A stretch of 64,000 bases of DNA from JASGCL01 sp965262775 (GCA_965262775.1 CBDHFT010000006.1:124001-188000); one strand, 5' to 3'; counted from the stretch's first letter, positions 8,975 to 18,037 are shown. Numbers and translations are program-made. Notes: generated from the sequence alone by a model not told the origin.

Positions 8975-9763
8975 TTAATTTGAGCTAAAACTAACCACCG
9001 CACTAGGATTGTTGATGATGGTGGCGCATAGTTGGGCCAGGGTGGTTTGGGTTATGGGGTTGCCCGCCTTATCCATTATTTTTATGCCCGCACTAAGGGC
9101 GATGAATAACCCCGCCGCAACATCGAACAATGGCACATTGTCAGCGCGGTAAGAATCAATACGGTGCCCCGCCAAATAACATAATTCTAACCCTGGCGCG
9201 CCAAAATTTTGCTCGCCCGTTTTGGTATGGTTGGCGTGGGCGGTGGCCTCGGCGGGTTTGGCGGGGGCGGTGTGGCCCGTTGATAACCGCAACCATTTTT
9301 GGTTATGAAATGCTTCCTTGCCATCGGCGACAAAAAAATCGTCAAGCAAGGGTTGGTAAACCGCGGTTGCATCAATCTGCCAATTTGGTTTTTCATCGGG
9401 GGTTGCGTCGTCTGAATCTTTTGCAACCTGCTTGCTCAAGGCGACAATGGTAATGGCAAACAGCGGCAGGGCGCGTGCAAAATTGTTAAAGCCCGCTATC
9501 GGACTCACCAAAAAATAATTTTCAACCAGCCCGTTGATTTTATGCCCCGCGGTGTCGCGATAACCCCATTTGGGCCGCGCCGCCAACAATTCTTCCTGTA
9601 ACAACTCGCCCGCGCGTTTTTGGGTGCGACGGGCAAAATCGGCGGTGTTTTTGCTGCCCAATTGTAATCGTTCCAATTCGTTCAAATCGCGCAACATGGG
9701 CCCGCCCGCCGCCGCCGCCGATTTTTTAATAACCCTAACCAAACTTTCAATTTCTGTCTTCAT
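8975..9763 (-). CDS. Inositol-monophosphatase-like protein lacking catalytic residues
   Basis: A 262-residue protein with the IMPase/SuhB layout. The metal-binding DPIDGTxNF motif has become SPIAGFNNFARALPLFAI. The upstream EExG motif is not recognisable (WGYRDTAG). The C-terminal block GLELCYLAGHRIDSYRADNV with PLFDVAAGLFIALSAG corresponds to the family's D-L-C-Y-VA-G-xxDxxW and PWDxAAG. Both key Asp of DPIDGT and the Glu pair are gone, while the scaffold and reading frame are intact. Phosphatase activity is therefore unlikely. It could be a pseudoenzyme with a binding or regulatory role, or an intact relic. It is on the same strand as both flanking accessory genes. Confidence 0.72.
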   Translation of the reverse strand: MKTEIESLVRVIKKSAAAAGGPMLRDLNELERLQLGSKNTADFARRTQKRAGELLQEELLAARPKWGYRDTAGHKINGLVENYFLVSPIAGFNNFARALPLFAITIVALSKQVAKDSDDATPDEKPNWQIDATAVYQPLLDDFFVADGKEAFHNQKWLRLSTGHTAPAKPAEATAHANHTKTGEQNFGAPGLELCYLAGHRIDSYRADNVPLFDVAAGLFIALSAGIKIMDKAGNPITQTTLAQLCATIINNPSAVVSFSSN

Positions 9764-9827
9764 GATAATTTTTTATAATAACCCAGGTGCTAGCAGAGCA
9801 ACCCTGGCGGGGCAAGTGTTATTGCTT

Positions 9828-9900
9828 GCCATGTTGCTTGATGTTGCTTGCGATGTTGTTGGCCATGTTGTTGCCTAAGTCGCTTGCCATGTTGCCTACC
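9828..9900. repeat. Degenerate tandem repeat of GCCATGTTG-type units
   Basis: GCCATGTTG recurs three times and related GATGTTG/CTTGC units fill the spacing. This makes an irregular repeat in the 200-base gap between two reverse-strand genes. No open frame of interest covers it. Confidence 0.5.
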
Positions 9901-9964
9901 GTGCGCATGGCGTTGCAACCCGCGCGTTGCGGTGGGTTGCGGGACAAAAATATAGGGCGCGATG

Positions 9965-11056
9965 TTATTCGATACCACGGAACCATTCCACCGTGGCGCC
10001 TTGGCTTTGCCAATAATCTTCCCAAAATTTTCTAAATTTGTTGTTGCGTTTTTCTTTGATATTAATTTTTTTATTTTTTTTCTTGTTGTTGTCGGCGGTG
10101 GCGTTGCCGGCATCATCGGCAAATGTAAAATTTTCATCGTCGTTGTTGTCGTCCGCGCTTAATGTATCCTTGGTATTTTTCTTATTGGATTTTTCTTTCT
10201 TGTCTTTAAAATAATAAACCCCAACGGCGGTGTGGGACAGGTCGGACTTCAATACTTCATTTTTTGCCCAAAAATCCAATATATTCGGGGTGGTTTTGGC
10301 GGTGGCGGTGCGCAATGAAAAATCGGGGCGGTGTTCCTTCATGTCTGAAAAAACAATCAACCAATCCAACGATTCGGCTTCGGGTAAAATCATGGCTGGG
10401 GCAGGGGCTTGGGTAGAGGCTTGGGTAGAGGCTTGGCTGGCGTTATTTTTTTCAAGTTCTTTTTCCTGGTTGGCTTCAACCTCCGCCGTTGCTGTCTCGC
10501 CCGCGGTTTTATAAAGCATGATAGCATCGCGCATCCCCTCCATTATTCGGGATTCGGCGGCGGGTTTGGTCGTCATACCGTCCATGGCTTGGCGGGTTAA
10601 TGATTCGGCTTGGGATTTGTAATAGTTAAAAATTTGTTTTTTCTTCATACCCAAAATATCAACCCAATCATCCTCAATTTTATTTAAATTGCCTGGGTTA
10701 CAAACAAAACCAATTTTTTTTATATGGTTATCGCGGGTTAATATGTAAAATGTTAAACGGCCAAATTGGTCAACCTGGTCATTGGCAATTTTTTTGACGC
10801 GCCGTTCGATCCCCTTGGCTTGCTTCGCGGTTAACGCCGCCGTTTGGTCGATAAATATCATGACGCCATTGCTTGCCCCGTCATACAGGCACAGTGTTTT
10901 GGTATCAAAGTTGTTTTTTTGCTTTATTTTGCTGAAGAAGAAAAAATGAACCATCAGCCCAATCAACACCGCCACCAGCAAGCTTAAAATGATTAATAAT
11001 AAGCGGCTGCCGTTAAAGGGGCTAAAAATATTGCTAAGTTTTTGACGTAAGGACAT
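9965..11056 (-). CDS. Membrane-anchored VWA-like protein, function unknown
   Basis: A 363-residue protein with one N-terminal TM segment (about 18-42, LLLIILSLLVAVLIGLMVHF). A Rossmann-like start GVMIFIDQTAALTAKQ follows, with a later strand LDWLIVFSDMKEH, resembling a von Willebrand A fold with a DxT rather than full DxSxS metal motif. An Ala/Ser/Gln/Thr/Pro linker (about 205-225) is encoded by a 12-base tandem repeat near 10405-10440. An acidic-then-lysine-rich segment precedes a conserved-looking aromatic C-terminus (KFWEDYWQSQGA). Plausible roles include an extracytoplasmic adhesion or assembly factor; nothing nearby specifies it. Confidence 0.6.
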   Translation of the reverse strand: MSLRQKLSNIFSPFNGSRLLLIILSLLVAVLIGLMVHFFFFSKIKQKNNFDTKTLCLYDGASNGVMIFIDQTAALTAKQAKGIERRVKKIANDQVDQFGRLTFYILTRDNHIKKIGFVCNPGNLNKIEDDWVDILGMKKKQIFNYYKSQAESLTRQAMDGMTTKPAAESRIMEGMRDAIMLYKTAGETATAEVEANQEKELEKNNASQASTQASTQAPAPAMILPEAESLDWLIVFSDMKEHRPDFSLRTATAKTTPNILDFWAKNEVLKSDLSHTAVGVYYFKDKKEKSNKKNTKDTLSADDNNDDENFTFADDAGNATADNNKKKNKKINIKEKRNNKFRKFWEDYWQSQGATVEWFRGIE

Positions 11057-11309
11057 TGTTATGTTGCTCCAGGTTGCAATTTTTTTATCTGCACTACTAA
11101 AGCATAAGTTACGATGCTTGACTAGAAAAAAATTTTTGATTTTTTATAGTATGTTTGTTTTTAATTATGGGCGGCGGCAATTCTTCGCCCCGCGCGATGC
11201 AAATTAAAATGAAAATTCCTGCTATTTTTTTCTTGACTAATATATTTTTTAGGTAGAAAATCGCGACGATTATCAAATCATGAATAACCAAATTATTAGG
11301 AGGGATAAC

Positions 11310-12404
11310 ATGAGAAAATCAAACTATAAAAAAACTAACAACCTTAAGGCGAATCTGTTGCAGGCTTCTGCTATTGGTCTCGCTTGCGGGCTGCTCATCC
11401 ATGCCACCACGGTGGCGGGGGTAGCCAAGGCGGGGGAAGTGCTCCGTATGTATAATTGGACGGATTATACACCAGCCGATCTTTTGAAAAAATTTGAAAA
11501 AGAAACGGGGGTTAAGGTGGTGCTTGACACTTATGACAGCAATGAAACATTGTTGGCAAAAATGAAATCGGGCGGCGGCGCGGGTTATGATATTTTCGTG
11601 CCCAGCGAAAATTTTGTTCCCCTTTTTGTTAAGGCAGGATTGGTGCAAAAAGTGGACATTAAAAACATGCCCAATTACAAATATATCGATGCCAAATGGA
11701 AGAAGCCTGCTTGGGACCCCAATCAAGAATATACCGTTCCTTGGCAATTGGGTATTACTTCCTTTGCTTATCGTTCCTCTCTTTATAAAGGGCCAGCAAA
11801 TTCGTGGAAGGAATTTTTCGAACCCAGCGAACAGCTAAAAGGCAAGATAGGGGTTTTTAAATCCCCTGACGATACCGTGGGTTCGGCCCTGGTCTACCTT
11901 GGTAAACCACTATGTTCCGAAAATCCCGATGATTATAAGCAAGCGCTTGACATCTTGATGAAGCAAAAACCTTTTGTTAAGGTTTATTCTTCTGAAAATG
12001 TTAACGAACGCATGAAATCGGGCGAAGTTATCATAACCCATAATTGGGATGGTAATACCAAACGCGCCCAGGTTGATGAAGGCATCCCCGATGCGAAGTT
12101 AGCTTTCCCCAAAGAAGGGGCGGTTGGCTTTTTCGATACTGTCGTTATCAGCAGCAAAGCCCCCAATAAGGCGGCGGCTGAGAAGTTTTTAAACTTCATC
12201 ATGGACCCACAAAACATGGCCATGATAAGCAACGCGCAAGGTTATAACAATGCTATTTCGGCCAGCAGAAAATATTTTTCTGACAGCATGAAAAAAGCGC
12301 AAGCCTTGCAGATGCCTGCTAACTACAATATTATTTTGCCATCAACTTGCAGCGAAAAGGCTATTAAGTTGAAAGACAAGGTCTGGACAGCCATTCAAAA
12401 ATAA
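11310..12404 (+). CDS. potF: Spermidine/putrescine ABC transporter substrate-binding protein
   Basis: A 364-residue periplasmic binding protein of the PotD/PotF family. I chose the ATG at 11310 because AGGAGGG sits 5 bases upstream; an in-frame ATG at 11280 has no such site. A signal peptide covers about 1-36, ending near VAKA. The mature start EVLRMYNWTDYTP is the classic PotD/F opening, followed by VVLDTYDSNETLLAKM and GYDIFVPS. It should deliver polyamines to the PotGHI-type transporter at 13.6-16.6 kb. A large hairpin terminator after it would give the binding protein its own abundant transcript. Confidence 0.92.
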   Translation: MRKSNYKKTNNLKANLLQASAIGLACGLLIHATTVAGVAKAGEVLRMYNWTDYTPADLLKKFEKETGVKVVLDTYDSNETLLAKMKSGGGAGYDIFVPSENFVPLFVKAGLVQKVDIKNMPNYKYIDAKWKKPAWDPNQEYTVPWQLGITSFAYRSSLYKGPANSWKEFFEPSEQLKGKIGVFKSPDDTVGSALVYLGKPLCSENPDDYKQALDILMKQKPFVKVYSSENVNERMKSGEVIITHNWDGNTKRAQVDEGIPDAKLAFPKEGAVGFFDTVVISSKAPNKAAAEKFLNFIMDPQNMAMISNAQGYNNAISASRKYFSDSMKKAQALQMPANYNIILPSTCSEKAIKLKDKVWTAIQK

Positions 12405-12422
12405 TATTTTTGCTTTAAAAAC

Positions 12423-12493
12423 TCCCTTCCCGTTTGTCTTGCGGTTTACCCAAGGCGCAAGAATGATATTCTTAAAAACGGGAAGGGATTTTT
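12423..12493 (+). terminator. Branched hairpin terminator after potF
   Basis: TCCCTTCCCGTTT (12423-12435) pairs over 13 bases with AAACGGGAAGGGA (12476-12488) and is followed by T5. The long loop holds a second stem, TCTTGC with GCAAGA. It can act as terminator or attenuator, or protect potF mRNA, allowing more binding protein than downstream gene products. Confidence 0.75.
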
Positions 12494-12532
12494 AAAAACG
12501 AGAAGTTACTTTTTATTTTTTATTACTAAGCC

Positions 12533-13570
12533 ATGAAAATAGTTTATAGCGACAAACACAAATTACGCGATGCACAATATGAAGTAGCGGGCGGTTTGTT
12601 GGTTTACCCGTTTGAGCGTCCTGCGCGCATAGAATATATTTTAAACCGCTTGAGCGATCGCGGGTTTAAGGATTTACTACCCCCCAAAGAATTTGGGCTA
12701 GAAACTGTCAAAAAAATTCACACCGACGATTTCATCAATTTTTTAAGCAACGGTTATGCCGAATGGAAGGCCGAAGGGTATAAAGGCGACATGGCGGCCA
12801 CCGCCTGGCCCGCGCGCCGTATGGTCAGCGATATAAGGCCGAAATCAATCGACGGGCGATTATCTTACCACGCCCTGTCGGCCGAAACCATGATAGATAA
12901 GGGAACATGGGAAGCCGCCCAAGCCAGCAAGGACGTTGCCTTAACGGGGGCCGATATGATTTTGCAAGGGCCTGATAAAATTGTTTTTTCTTTATGCCGT
13001 CCGCCAGGGCATCACGCAACGGGCGATATGTTTGGCGGTTATTGTTTTTTAAATAATGCCGCCATTGCCGCGCAATATATGCGCGATAAGGGGGCGAAAA
13101 AAGTTGCTGTTTTGGATGTTGATTTTCACCACGGCAACGGCATCCAAGATATTTTTTATAACCGTGACGATGTATTATATGTATCATTGCACGGCGAGCC
13201 TGAGAATACCTACCCATTTTTTATGGGCTACGCCAATGAAAAGGGCGCGGGTGCGGGGGTGGGTGCCAATATTAATTACCCCATGCCGCCCAAAACAAAA
13301 TACGATGTATGGGGCGCGGCCTTGCTTGATGGGTTAAAAAATATTCAAAAATTTGGGGCGGAGGTTTTGATAGTATCGCTCGGCACCGATACTTTTGAAA
13401 AAGATCCGATTAGCAGTTTCAAATTAACCTCCGCCGATTTTATCACCATGGGGCGTGCCATCGCCGCCATCAACCTGCCAACCCTTGTGGTGATGGAAGG
13501 GGGCTACGCCATCGAAGAAATTGGCATTAATGTTGTCAATTGCTTAGAAGGCTTGATGGATAAAAAATAA
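12533..13570 (+). CDS. Acetylpolyamine amidohydrolase (class II HDAC-like)
   Basis: A 345-residue zinc hydrolase of the arginase/deacetylase fold. RPPGHHATGD gives the paired active-site His at about 160-161. LDVDFHHGNG supplies zinc ligands D197 and H199, GTDTFEKDPI supplies the third (D286), and MEGGYAI carries the catalytic Tyr. These positions run two residues behind those I recall for the Mycoplana acetylpolyamine amidohydrolase. Sitting inside a pot locus makes N-acetylputrescine/-spermidine deacetylation the best reading, releasing free polyamine plus acetate. A broader histone-deacetylase-like amidase remains possible. Confidence 0.87.
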   Translation: MKIVYSDKHKLRDAQYEVAGGLLVYPFERPARIEYILNRLSDRGFKDLLPPKEFGLETVKKIHTDDFINFLSNGYAEWKAEGYKGDMAATAWPARRMVSDIRPKSIDGRLSYHALSAETMIDKGTWEAAQASKDVALTGADMILQGPDKIVFSLCRPPGHHATGDMFGGYCFLNNAAIAAQYMRDKGAKKVAVLDVDFHHGNGIQDIFYNRDDVLYVSLHGEPENTYPFFMGYANEKGAGAGVGANINYPMPPKTKYDVWGAALLDGLKNIQKFGAEVLIVSLGTDTFEKDPISSFKLTSADFITMGRAIAAINLPTLVVMEGGYAIEEIGINVVNCLEGLMDKK

Positions 13571-13603
13571 ACAAACATATTTTTTACAAGAAAGAAAAAA
13601 TAA

Positions 13604-14737
13604 ATGAAAAACACAACAAATTCTTCGGCAAAAAATAACGGCGGCTCTTCATCAAGCAGCAAAGGCGGCGATTTTTTAAGCATCCATGCTGTTCAAAAAT
13701 CATTTGGCAGCACGCGGGTGTTGGATAACATCATGTTGCATATTGATAAGGGAAGTTTTTTTACCTTGCTGGGGCCATCGGGTTGCGGCAAGACGACTTT
13801 GTTGCGGTTGATAGCGGGGTTTGACACGGTGGATGCTGGGCAGATTACGTTGGAAGGAAAATCGTTGGATAGTTTGCCCGCCGCCAAACGCCCCATCAAT
13901 ACTGTTTTTCAAAACTATGCTTTGTTTCCCCATTTGACGGTCGGTGAAAATATTGCCTTTGGTTTAGAAAGATTAGCCTGGAAAAAAGACGCGGTGAGGG
14001 CGCGGGTTAAGGAAGTATTGTCCTTGGTGCGGTTGGAAGAATTTATCAACCGTTTGCCCGCACAACTTTCGGGTGGGCAACAACAACGGGTTGCGTTGGC
14101 GCGTGCCATTGCACCCAGCCCGAAGATATTGCTGTTGGACGAACCATTGTCAGCGCTTGATTTAAAATTACGCCATGCGATGCGGTTGGAATTAAAAAGG
14201 ATTCAGCGCGAAGTCAAAATATCTTTTATCTTTGTCACCCACGACCAGGAAGAAGCCCTATCGCTGTCGGATAAAATTGCGGTGATGAACAAAGGCCATA
14301 TTTTACAAATCGGCAGCCCCGAAGAAATTTATCAAGAACCGCAATCGATGTTTGTTGCCGATTTTATTGGCGAGGCAAATATCCTGCCTGGCGCGTTGCA
14401 GCAAGACGGCAACAACGCCGAGCAAAAATTTATAACCGCCGCGGGCCATGTTTTTGCGGTAACAAAAAAGGCAAAAAAACCAGCCGCAGGGCAAGATGGC
14501 AAATCTTTTTTATGTTTCCGCCCCGAAAGCATCGTTGTCAGCGACAGCCGTGATAGCAACGATTTTCGTTTGATGGACATTGATTATTTGGGCGACAAGG
14601 CAAAATTAATATTGCAACATAAACAATTGGGCAAGGTGCAGGCTATCCTCCCCCCCGATAAAGTTAGCGAGGTTAAGACGGGCAATTATTACAAACTAGC
14701 TATTGATAAAAACAAAGCGCGTGTTTTGTTTTCGTGA
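13604..14737 (+). CDS. potG: Polyamine ABC transporter ATP-binding protein
   Basis: A 377-residue ATPase. Walker A GPSGCGKTT is at 57-65, the Q-loop is FQNYALFPH, signature LSGGQQQRV is at 155-163, Walker B ILLLDEP follows, and the switch His lies in VTHDQEEALS. The C-terminal third is a TOBE-type regulatory domain (FRPESIVV) typical of the PotA/PotG/MalK class. The N-terminal 22 residues are a Ser/Asn-rich linker. It lies 33 bases after the amidohydrolase and 44 before the first permease, so the genes form one operon. Confidence 0.93.
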   Translation: MKNTTNSSAKNNGGSSSSSKGGDFLSIHAVQKSFGSTRVLDNIMLHIDKGSFFTLLGPSGCGKTTLLRLIAGFDTVDAGQITLEGKSLDSLPAAKRPINTVFQNYALFPHLTVGENIAFGLERLAWKKDAVRARVKEVLSLVRLEEFINRLPAQLSGGQQQRVALARAIAPSPKILLLDEPLSALDLKLRHAMRLELKRIQREVKISFIFVTHDQEEALSLSDKIAVMNKGHILQIGSPEEIYQEPQSMFVADFIGEANILPGALQQDGNNAEQKFITAAGHVFAVTKKAKKPAAGQDGKSFLCFRPESIVVSDSRDSNDFRLMDIDYLGDKAKLILQHKQLGKVQAILPPDKVSEVKTGNYYKLAIDKNKARVLFS

Positions 14738-14781
14738 TAGATTTTTTATATTATTACTAGCTTACCTCATAGATATATTCC

Positions 14782-15720
14782 ATGTTTTCAAAAAAAACTG
14801 ACCGCCGTTTTCATTTAACGCCCCTGACCAATCCTGTGTTTTTATGGGGCGGGGTATCGCCCATGTTGTTTATCATTTTTGTTTTCTTGGGCGGGCCGTT
14901 GTTAATCATGTTATTAATATCATTCTTAACCTCCGACACCGACGGTGGGGTGCGATTCATCTTCTCGCTCGATGGTTATCGTCAAATTATTTTTGAACAG
15001 GATTGGGACGGCAATTGGGTATTCACCACCGCCTATCTTTCAATATTATTACGTTCGATATTTATTGCCGCGGCGACAACCGTTTTGTGTTTTCTGGCGG
15101 GGTTCCCCGTGGCCCTCTACATGGCGGGACTTTCCGAGAAAAATAAAAACTTCATGCTTTTTTTGATTACCATTCCTTTTTGGACCAACCTGTTGGTGCG
15201 CACCTACGCCTGGACAAATATTTTGGGGCGGGGCGGCGTGGTGGAATCGCCATTCTTGCTCTTGGGAATCTTGCCGCCCGACGGCTCATTCAATTTGCTC
15301 TACAACAATTTTGCGGTGGGGTTGGGGCTGTTATATAGCTACCTGCCCTTGATGGTTATTCCTATCTTTACCAATTTGGAAAGAATGGACCAAAGATTGT
15401 TGGACGCCGCGGCCGACCTCTATGCCTCGCGCTGGATTATTTTGACCAAGGTTATTTTGCCGATTGTTAAACCGGGCGTGATTGCGGGTATTGTGTTGGT
15501 GTTTGTGCCTGCCTTGGGGGCGTTTATTGCCCCTGCCATTTTGGGCGATAACAAAAATTTTCTTTGGGGGTCGTTGGTTGAACAACAATTTACCACGGCG
15601 CGCAATTGGGTGTTCGGTGCCGCCATTTCGAATTTGTTATTGGTGGTGGCGTTGTTGGTGGTGGTGATTCAATTTTATCATCAGAAAAAAGAAAAAAACA
15701 AATTGGCGGCAGGACATTAA
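14782..15720 (+). CDS. potH: Polyamine ABC transporter permease (PotH/PotB type)
   Basis: A 312-residue inner-membrane permease with about six TM helices. The EAA-like cytoplasmic loop is DAAADLYASRWIILTKVILP, followed by IVKPGVIAGIVLVFVPALGA. It has an extra-long first periplasmic loop, as in the PotB/PotH family. Its stop is 4 bases from the next permease start, indicating tight coupling with PotI. Confidence 0.92.
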   Translation: MFSKKTDRRFHLTPLTNPVFLWGGVSPMLFIIFVFLGGPLLIMLLISFLTSDTDGGVRFIFSLDGYRQIIFEQDWDGNWVFTTAYLSILLRSIFIAAATTVLCFLAGFPVALYMAGLSEKNKNFMLFLITIPFWTNLLVRTYAWTNILGRGGVVESPFLLLGILPPDGSFNLLYNNFAVGLGLLYSYLPLMVIPIFTNLERMDQRLLDAAADLYASRWIILTKVILPIVKPGVIAGIVLVFVPALGAFIAPAILGDNKNFLWGSLVEQQFTTARNWVFGAAISNLLLVVALLVVVIQFYHQKKEKNKLAAGH

Positions 15721-15724
15721 AATC

Positions 15725-16561
15725 ATGACCAATACACAACCCCAAGCCTATCAAGAAGAAATGAAGCCCATGGCAAGGTATTTTGCCAAACGTCCGCTAA
15801 AATGGTGGATGATGCTTTTTTATTTATTTTTATACGCGCCCATGGTGATTTTGGTGATTTATAGTTTTAATGAAAACCGCTTGGCGATGGTGTGGACCAA
15901 ATTTTCATTGCAATGGTATACAAAATTATTTGATAACGAAGATATTTGGCGCTCGGCCATCAACAGCATTATCGTTGCCTTCACCGCCGCGCCGCTAAGC
16001 GTTATGTTTGCCCTAACCGCCGCCTATATTGTGGTGCGTGGCGTCGATTTCTTTGGCAAGGCCCTGATATTGGTTGCGGTGGTGTTGCCGCTTATCATTC
16101 CTGAAATGGTTTCGGCGGTGGCCAGCCTGATGTTTTTTTCAACCCTGCATATTCAATGGGGTTTGGGCAATGTTATTATTGCCCATACTGTTTTTTGTTT
16201 ACCCTTTGCTTATGTGCCCCTGCGTTCGGCATTGCTCGGTATGGATGCCAATTTGGAAATGGCGGCGCGCGACCTCTATGCCTCCGAATGGCAAATTTTC
16301 CGCCTTATTACCTTACCCATATTACGCAATGCCATTTTTTCGGCCTTTGCTTTGGCCTTCGTTATTTCGCTCGATGATTTTATCATCACCCTCATGGTGG
16401 CTTCGGCGGGGGCGGGCACTTTGCCCGTTTATATTTACAGCATGATAAGGCAAGGCATCACGCCCGAGGTTAACGCCATTTCCACTATTTACCTTATGAT
16501 GTCGGTTGCCTTGGTCAGCTTGTATCTCTATCTTTCAAAAAACAAATCGCCTATAGCGTAG
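15725..16561 (+). CDS. potI: Polyamine ABC transporter permease (PotI/PotC type)
   Basis: A 278-residue inner-membrane permease forming the second half of the channel. The EAA loop reads MAARDLYASEWQIFRLITLP, and SLDDFIITLMVASAGAGTLP is the signature C-terminal block of PotC/PotI. The last codons lie within a short hairpin that also covers the approach to the next gene's ribosome site. Confidence 0.92.
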   Translation: MTNTQPQAYQEEMKPMARYFAKRPLKWWMMLFYLFLYAPMVILVIYSFNENRLAMVWTKFSLQWYTKLFDNEDIWRSAINSIIVAFTAAPLSVMFALTAAYIVVRGVDFFGKALILVAVVLPLIIPEMVSAVASLMFFSTLHIQWGLGNVIIAHTVFCLPFAYVPLRSALLGMDANLEMAARDLYASEWQIFRLITLPILRNAIFSAFALAFVISLDDFIITLMVASAGAGTLPVYIYSMIRQGITPEVNAISTIYLMMSVALVSLYLYLSKNKSPIA

Positions 16562-16564
16562 GCG
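16548..16564 (+). promoter_or_regulatory. Hairpin over the potI stop next to the amidase ribosome site
   Basis: CGCCTA (16548-16553) pairs with TAGGCG (16559-16564) around a 5-base loop containing the potI stop. A purine-rich GGGAGG lies about 4 bases downstream and a second GGGAGG just before the amidase ATG. It may tune amidase translation or be a small version of the TAGGC/GCCTA palindromes seen after groEL. Confidence 0.4.
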
Positions 16565-16582
16565 AAGGGAGGCTGGGAGGAC

Positions 16583-18037
16583 ATGGCAAACGATGAATTA
16601 TCTTATCTAACCGCTTGGCAAGCCAGCGATTTGTTGCGTGGGCGCAAGGTTAGCTCGCAAGAATTGGTGAAACATCACCTGGCGCGTAGCGAAAAAGCCC
16701 ACGCCGCCACCAATTGCTTCACCGAATTTTTTCCTGACAAGGCTATCGCCATGGCGAGCAAGGCTGACGAAAAAATAAAAAATATGGATAATAATACCCC
16801 GCCCAATTTGTTGGGTGTGCCTTTGGTCCTGAAGGAAGAGGCAAAATGGCAGGGTAGCAAAAACACCAGCGCCTGTTTGCTTTACAAAGATTTGGTTGAT
16901 GACGAAACCGATGTTCATGTTCAAAAACTGTTGGATGCAGGAACGATACCCATCGGCAAAACCACGACGCCAGAATTTTGTATTTTGGGTAGCACCTTGT
17001 CAAAGCTATTTGGTGTGACCACCAACCCCTGGAACAAGGCCCTAACCCCTGGTGGTTCATCGGGTGGCACGGGGGCGGCCCTTGCCGCGGGGGCAGGGCT
17101 TGTCGGCACGGGCAGCGACATTGGCGGTTCGATAAGGATACCAGCATCTTGCTCGGGCATTGTGGGTTATAAACCGCCGCACGGGCGCATAGCCGAGCTT
17201 GCCGCGGGAAGTTATGACCCTTACATGCATGTTGGGCCCATGGCGCGTTCGGTGATGGATATTGTCTTGATGATGGAGGTGATGGCGGGGCATCACTACC
17301 AAGATCAAAATAGTTATCCTTGCCCCACTGATTATGCGGGGCTGATAACCGACTGGCAGAAAAATAATATATCGTTGAAGGGGGTTAAGGTTGCCCTGTC
17401 CATGGATTTGGGATTTTATGATATTGCCCCCGATGTAAGGCGCGAAACAATGAAATTCGTTGATGGGCTAAAAGACCTAGGGGCGCAGGTGGACGAGGTC
17501 GAACTCGCCTTTCCCAAATCATGTAATTTCTATGGTGAGGCGCATGTGGTGCTTATGGGTAGTGCCTACATGCTGGATATGGCAAAATCTCACCCCGAAG
17601 AATTATCTGATTATACTTTGCTAACGGCCGAATGGCTACAGCATCACCTTGGCCCGCATGACATGGTGCGTGCTAATGAAGTAGCCTTTCAGATGGCAAA
17701 GGATTTTGGCAACCTGATGACAAAATATGATATTTTTATTTGCCCGACGAATCGCACAACCGATGTTGCGGCCGATGATAAACCACATTTTGTGTCGATG
17801 ATGATTGACGGCAAGGAACGCACGGGCATGAATACCGATTGGTATATGACGGTGCCATTTAATATCCTCAGCCGTTGTCCTGTTTTATGTTTGCCGTCAG
17901 GGTTTGGCGACAATGGCGGACCAACGGGGGTTCAGGTGGTTGGAAAATTTTATGACGAAATAAGCGTTTTGCGGGCGGGATTGGCGATTGAAAAAAACAG
18001 CGATTGGTTTTCGCCGCGTAAAAGGCCAAGCCTATAA
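16583..18037 (+). CDS. Amidase signature family hydrolase
   Basis: A 484-residue enzyme with the Ser-Ser-Lys triad: K84 in LVLKEEAKWQG, the cis-Ser of GGSSGGTG (about S160), and the nucleophile in GSDIGGSIRIPA (about S183). Length and blocks fit the amidase signature family. The substrate cannot be read from sequence and could be a fatty amide, nitrile-derived amide or acylated amine. Its position at the end of the pot operon suggests an amide derived from polyamines, possibly a gamma-glutamyl or acyl conjugate; this is inference. It is not GatA: no gatB or gatC is nearby. Confidence 0.87.
   Translation: MANDELSYLTAWQASDLLRGRKVSSQELVKHHLARSEKAHAATNCFTEFFPDKAIAMASKADEKIKNMDNNTPPNLLGVPLVLKEEAKWQGSKNTSACLLYKDLVDDETDVHVQKLLDAGTIPIGKTTTPEFCILGSTLSKLFGVTTNPWNKALTPGGSSGGTGAALAAGAGLVGTGSDIGGSIRIPASCSGIVGYKPPHGRIAELAAGSYDPYMHVGPMARSVMDIVLMMEVMAGHHYQDQNSYPCPTDYAGLITDWQKNNISLKGVKVALSMDLGFYDIAPDVRRETMKFVDGLKDLGAQVDEVELAFPKSCNFYGEAHVVLMGSAYMLDMAKSHPEELSDYTLLTAEWLQHHLGPHDMVRANEVAFQMAKDFGNLMTKYDIFICPTNRTTDVAADDKPHFVSMMIDGKERTGMNTDWYMTVPFNILSRCPVLCLPSGFGDNGGPTGVQVVGKFYDEISVLRAGLAIEKNSDWFSPRKRPSL

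Noticed and set aside
16583..18037. Amidase as GatA of the Glu-tRNA amidotransferase
   Set aside because: No gatB or gatC nearby, sequence diverges outside the signature, and the context is polyamine transport.
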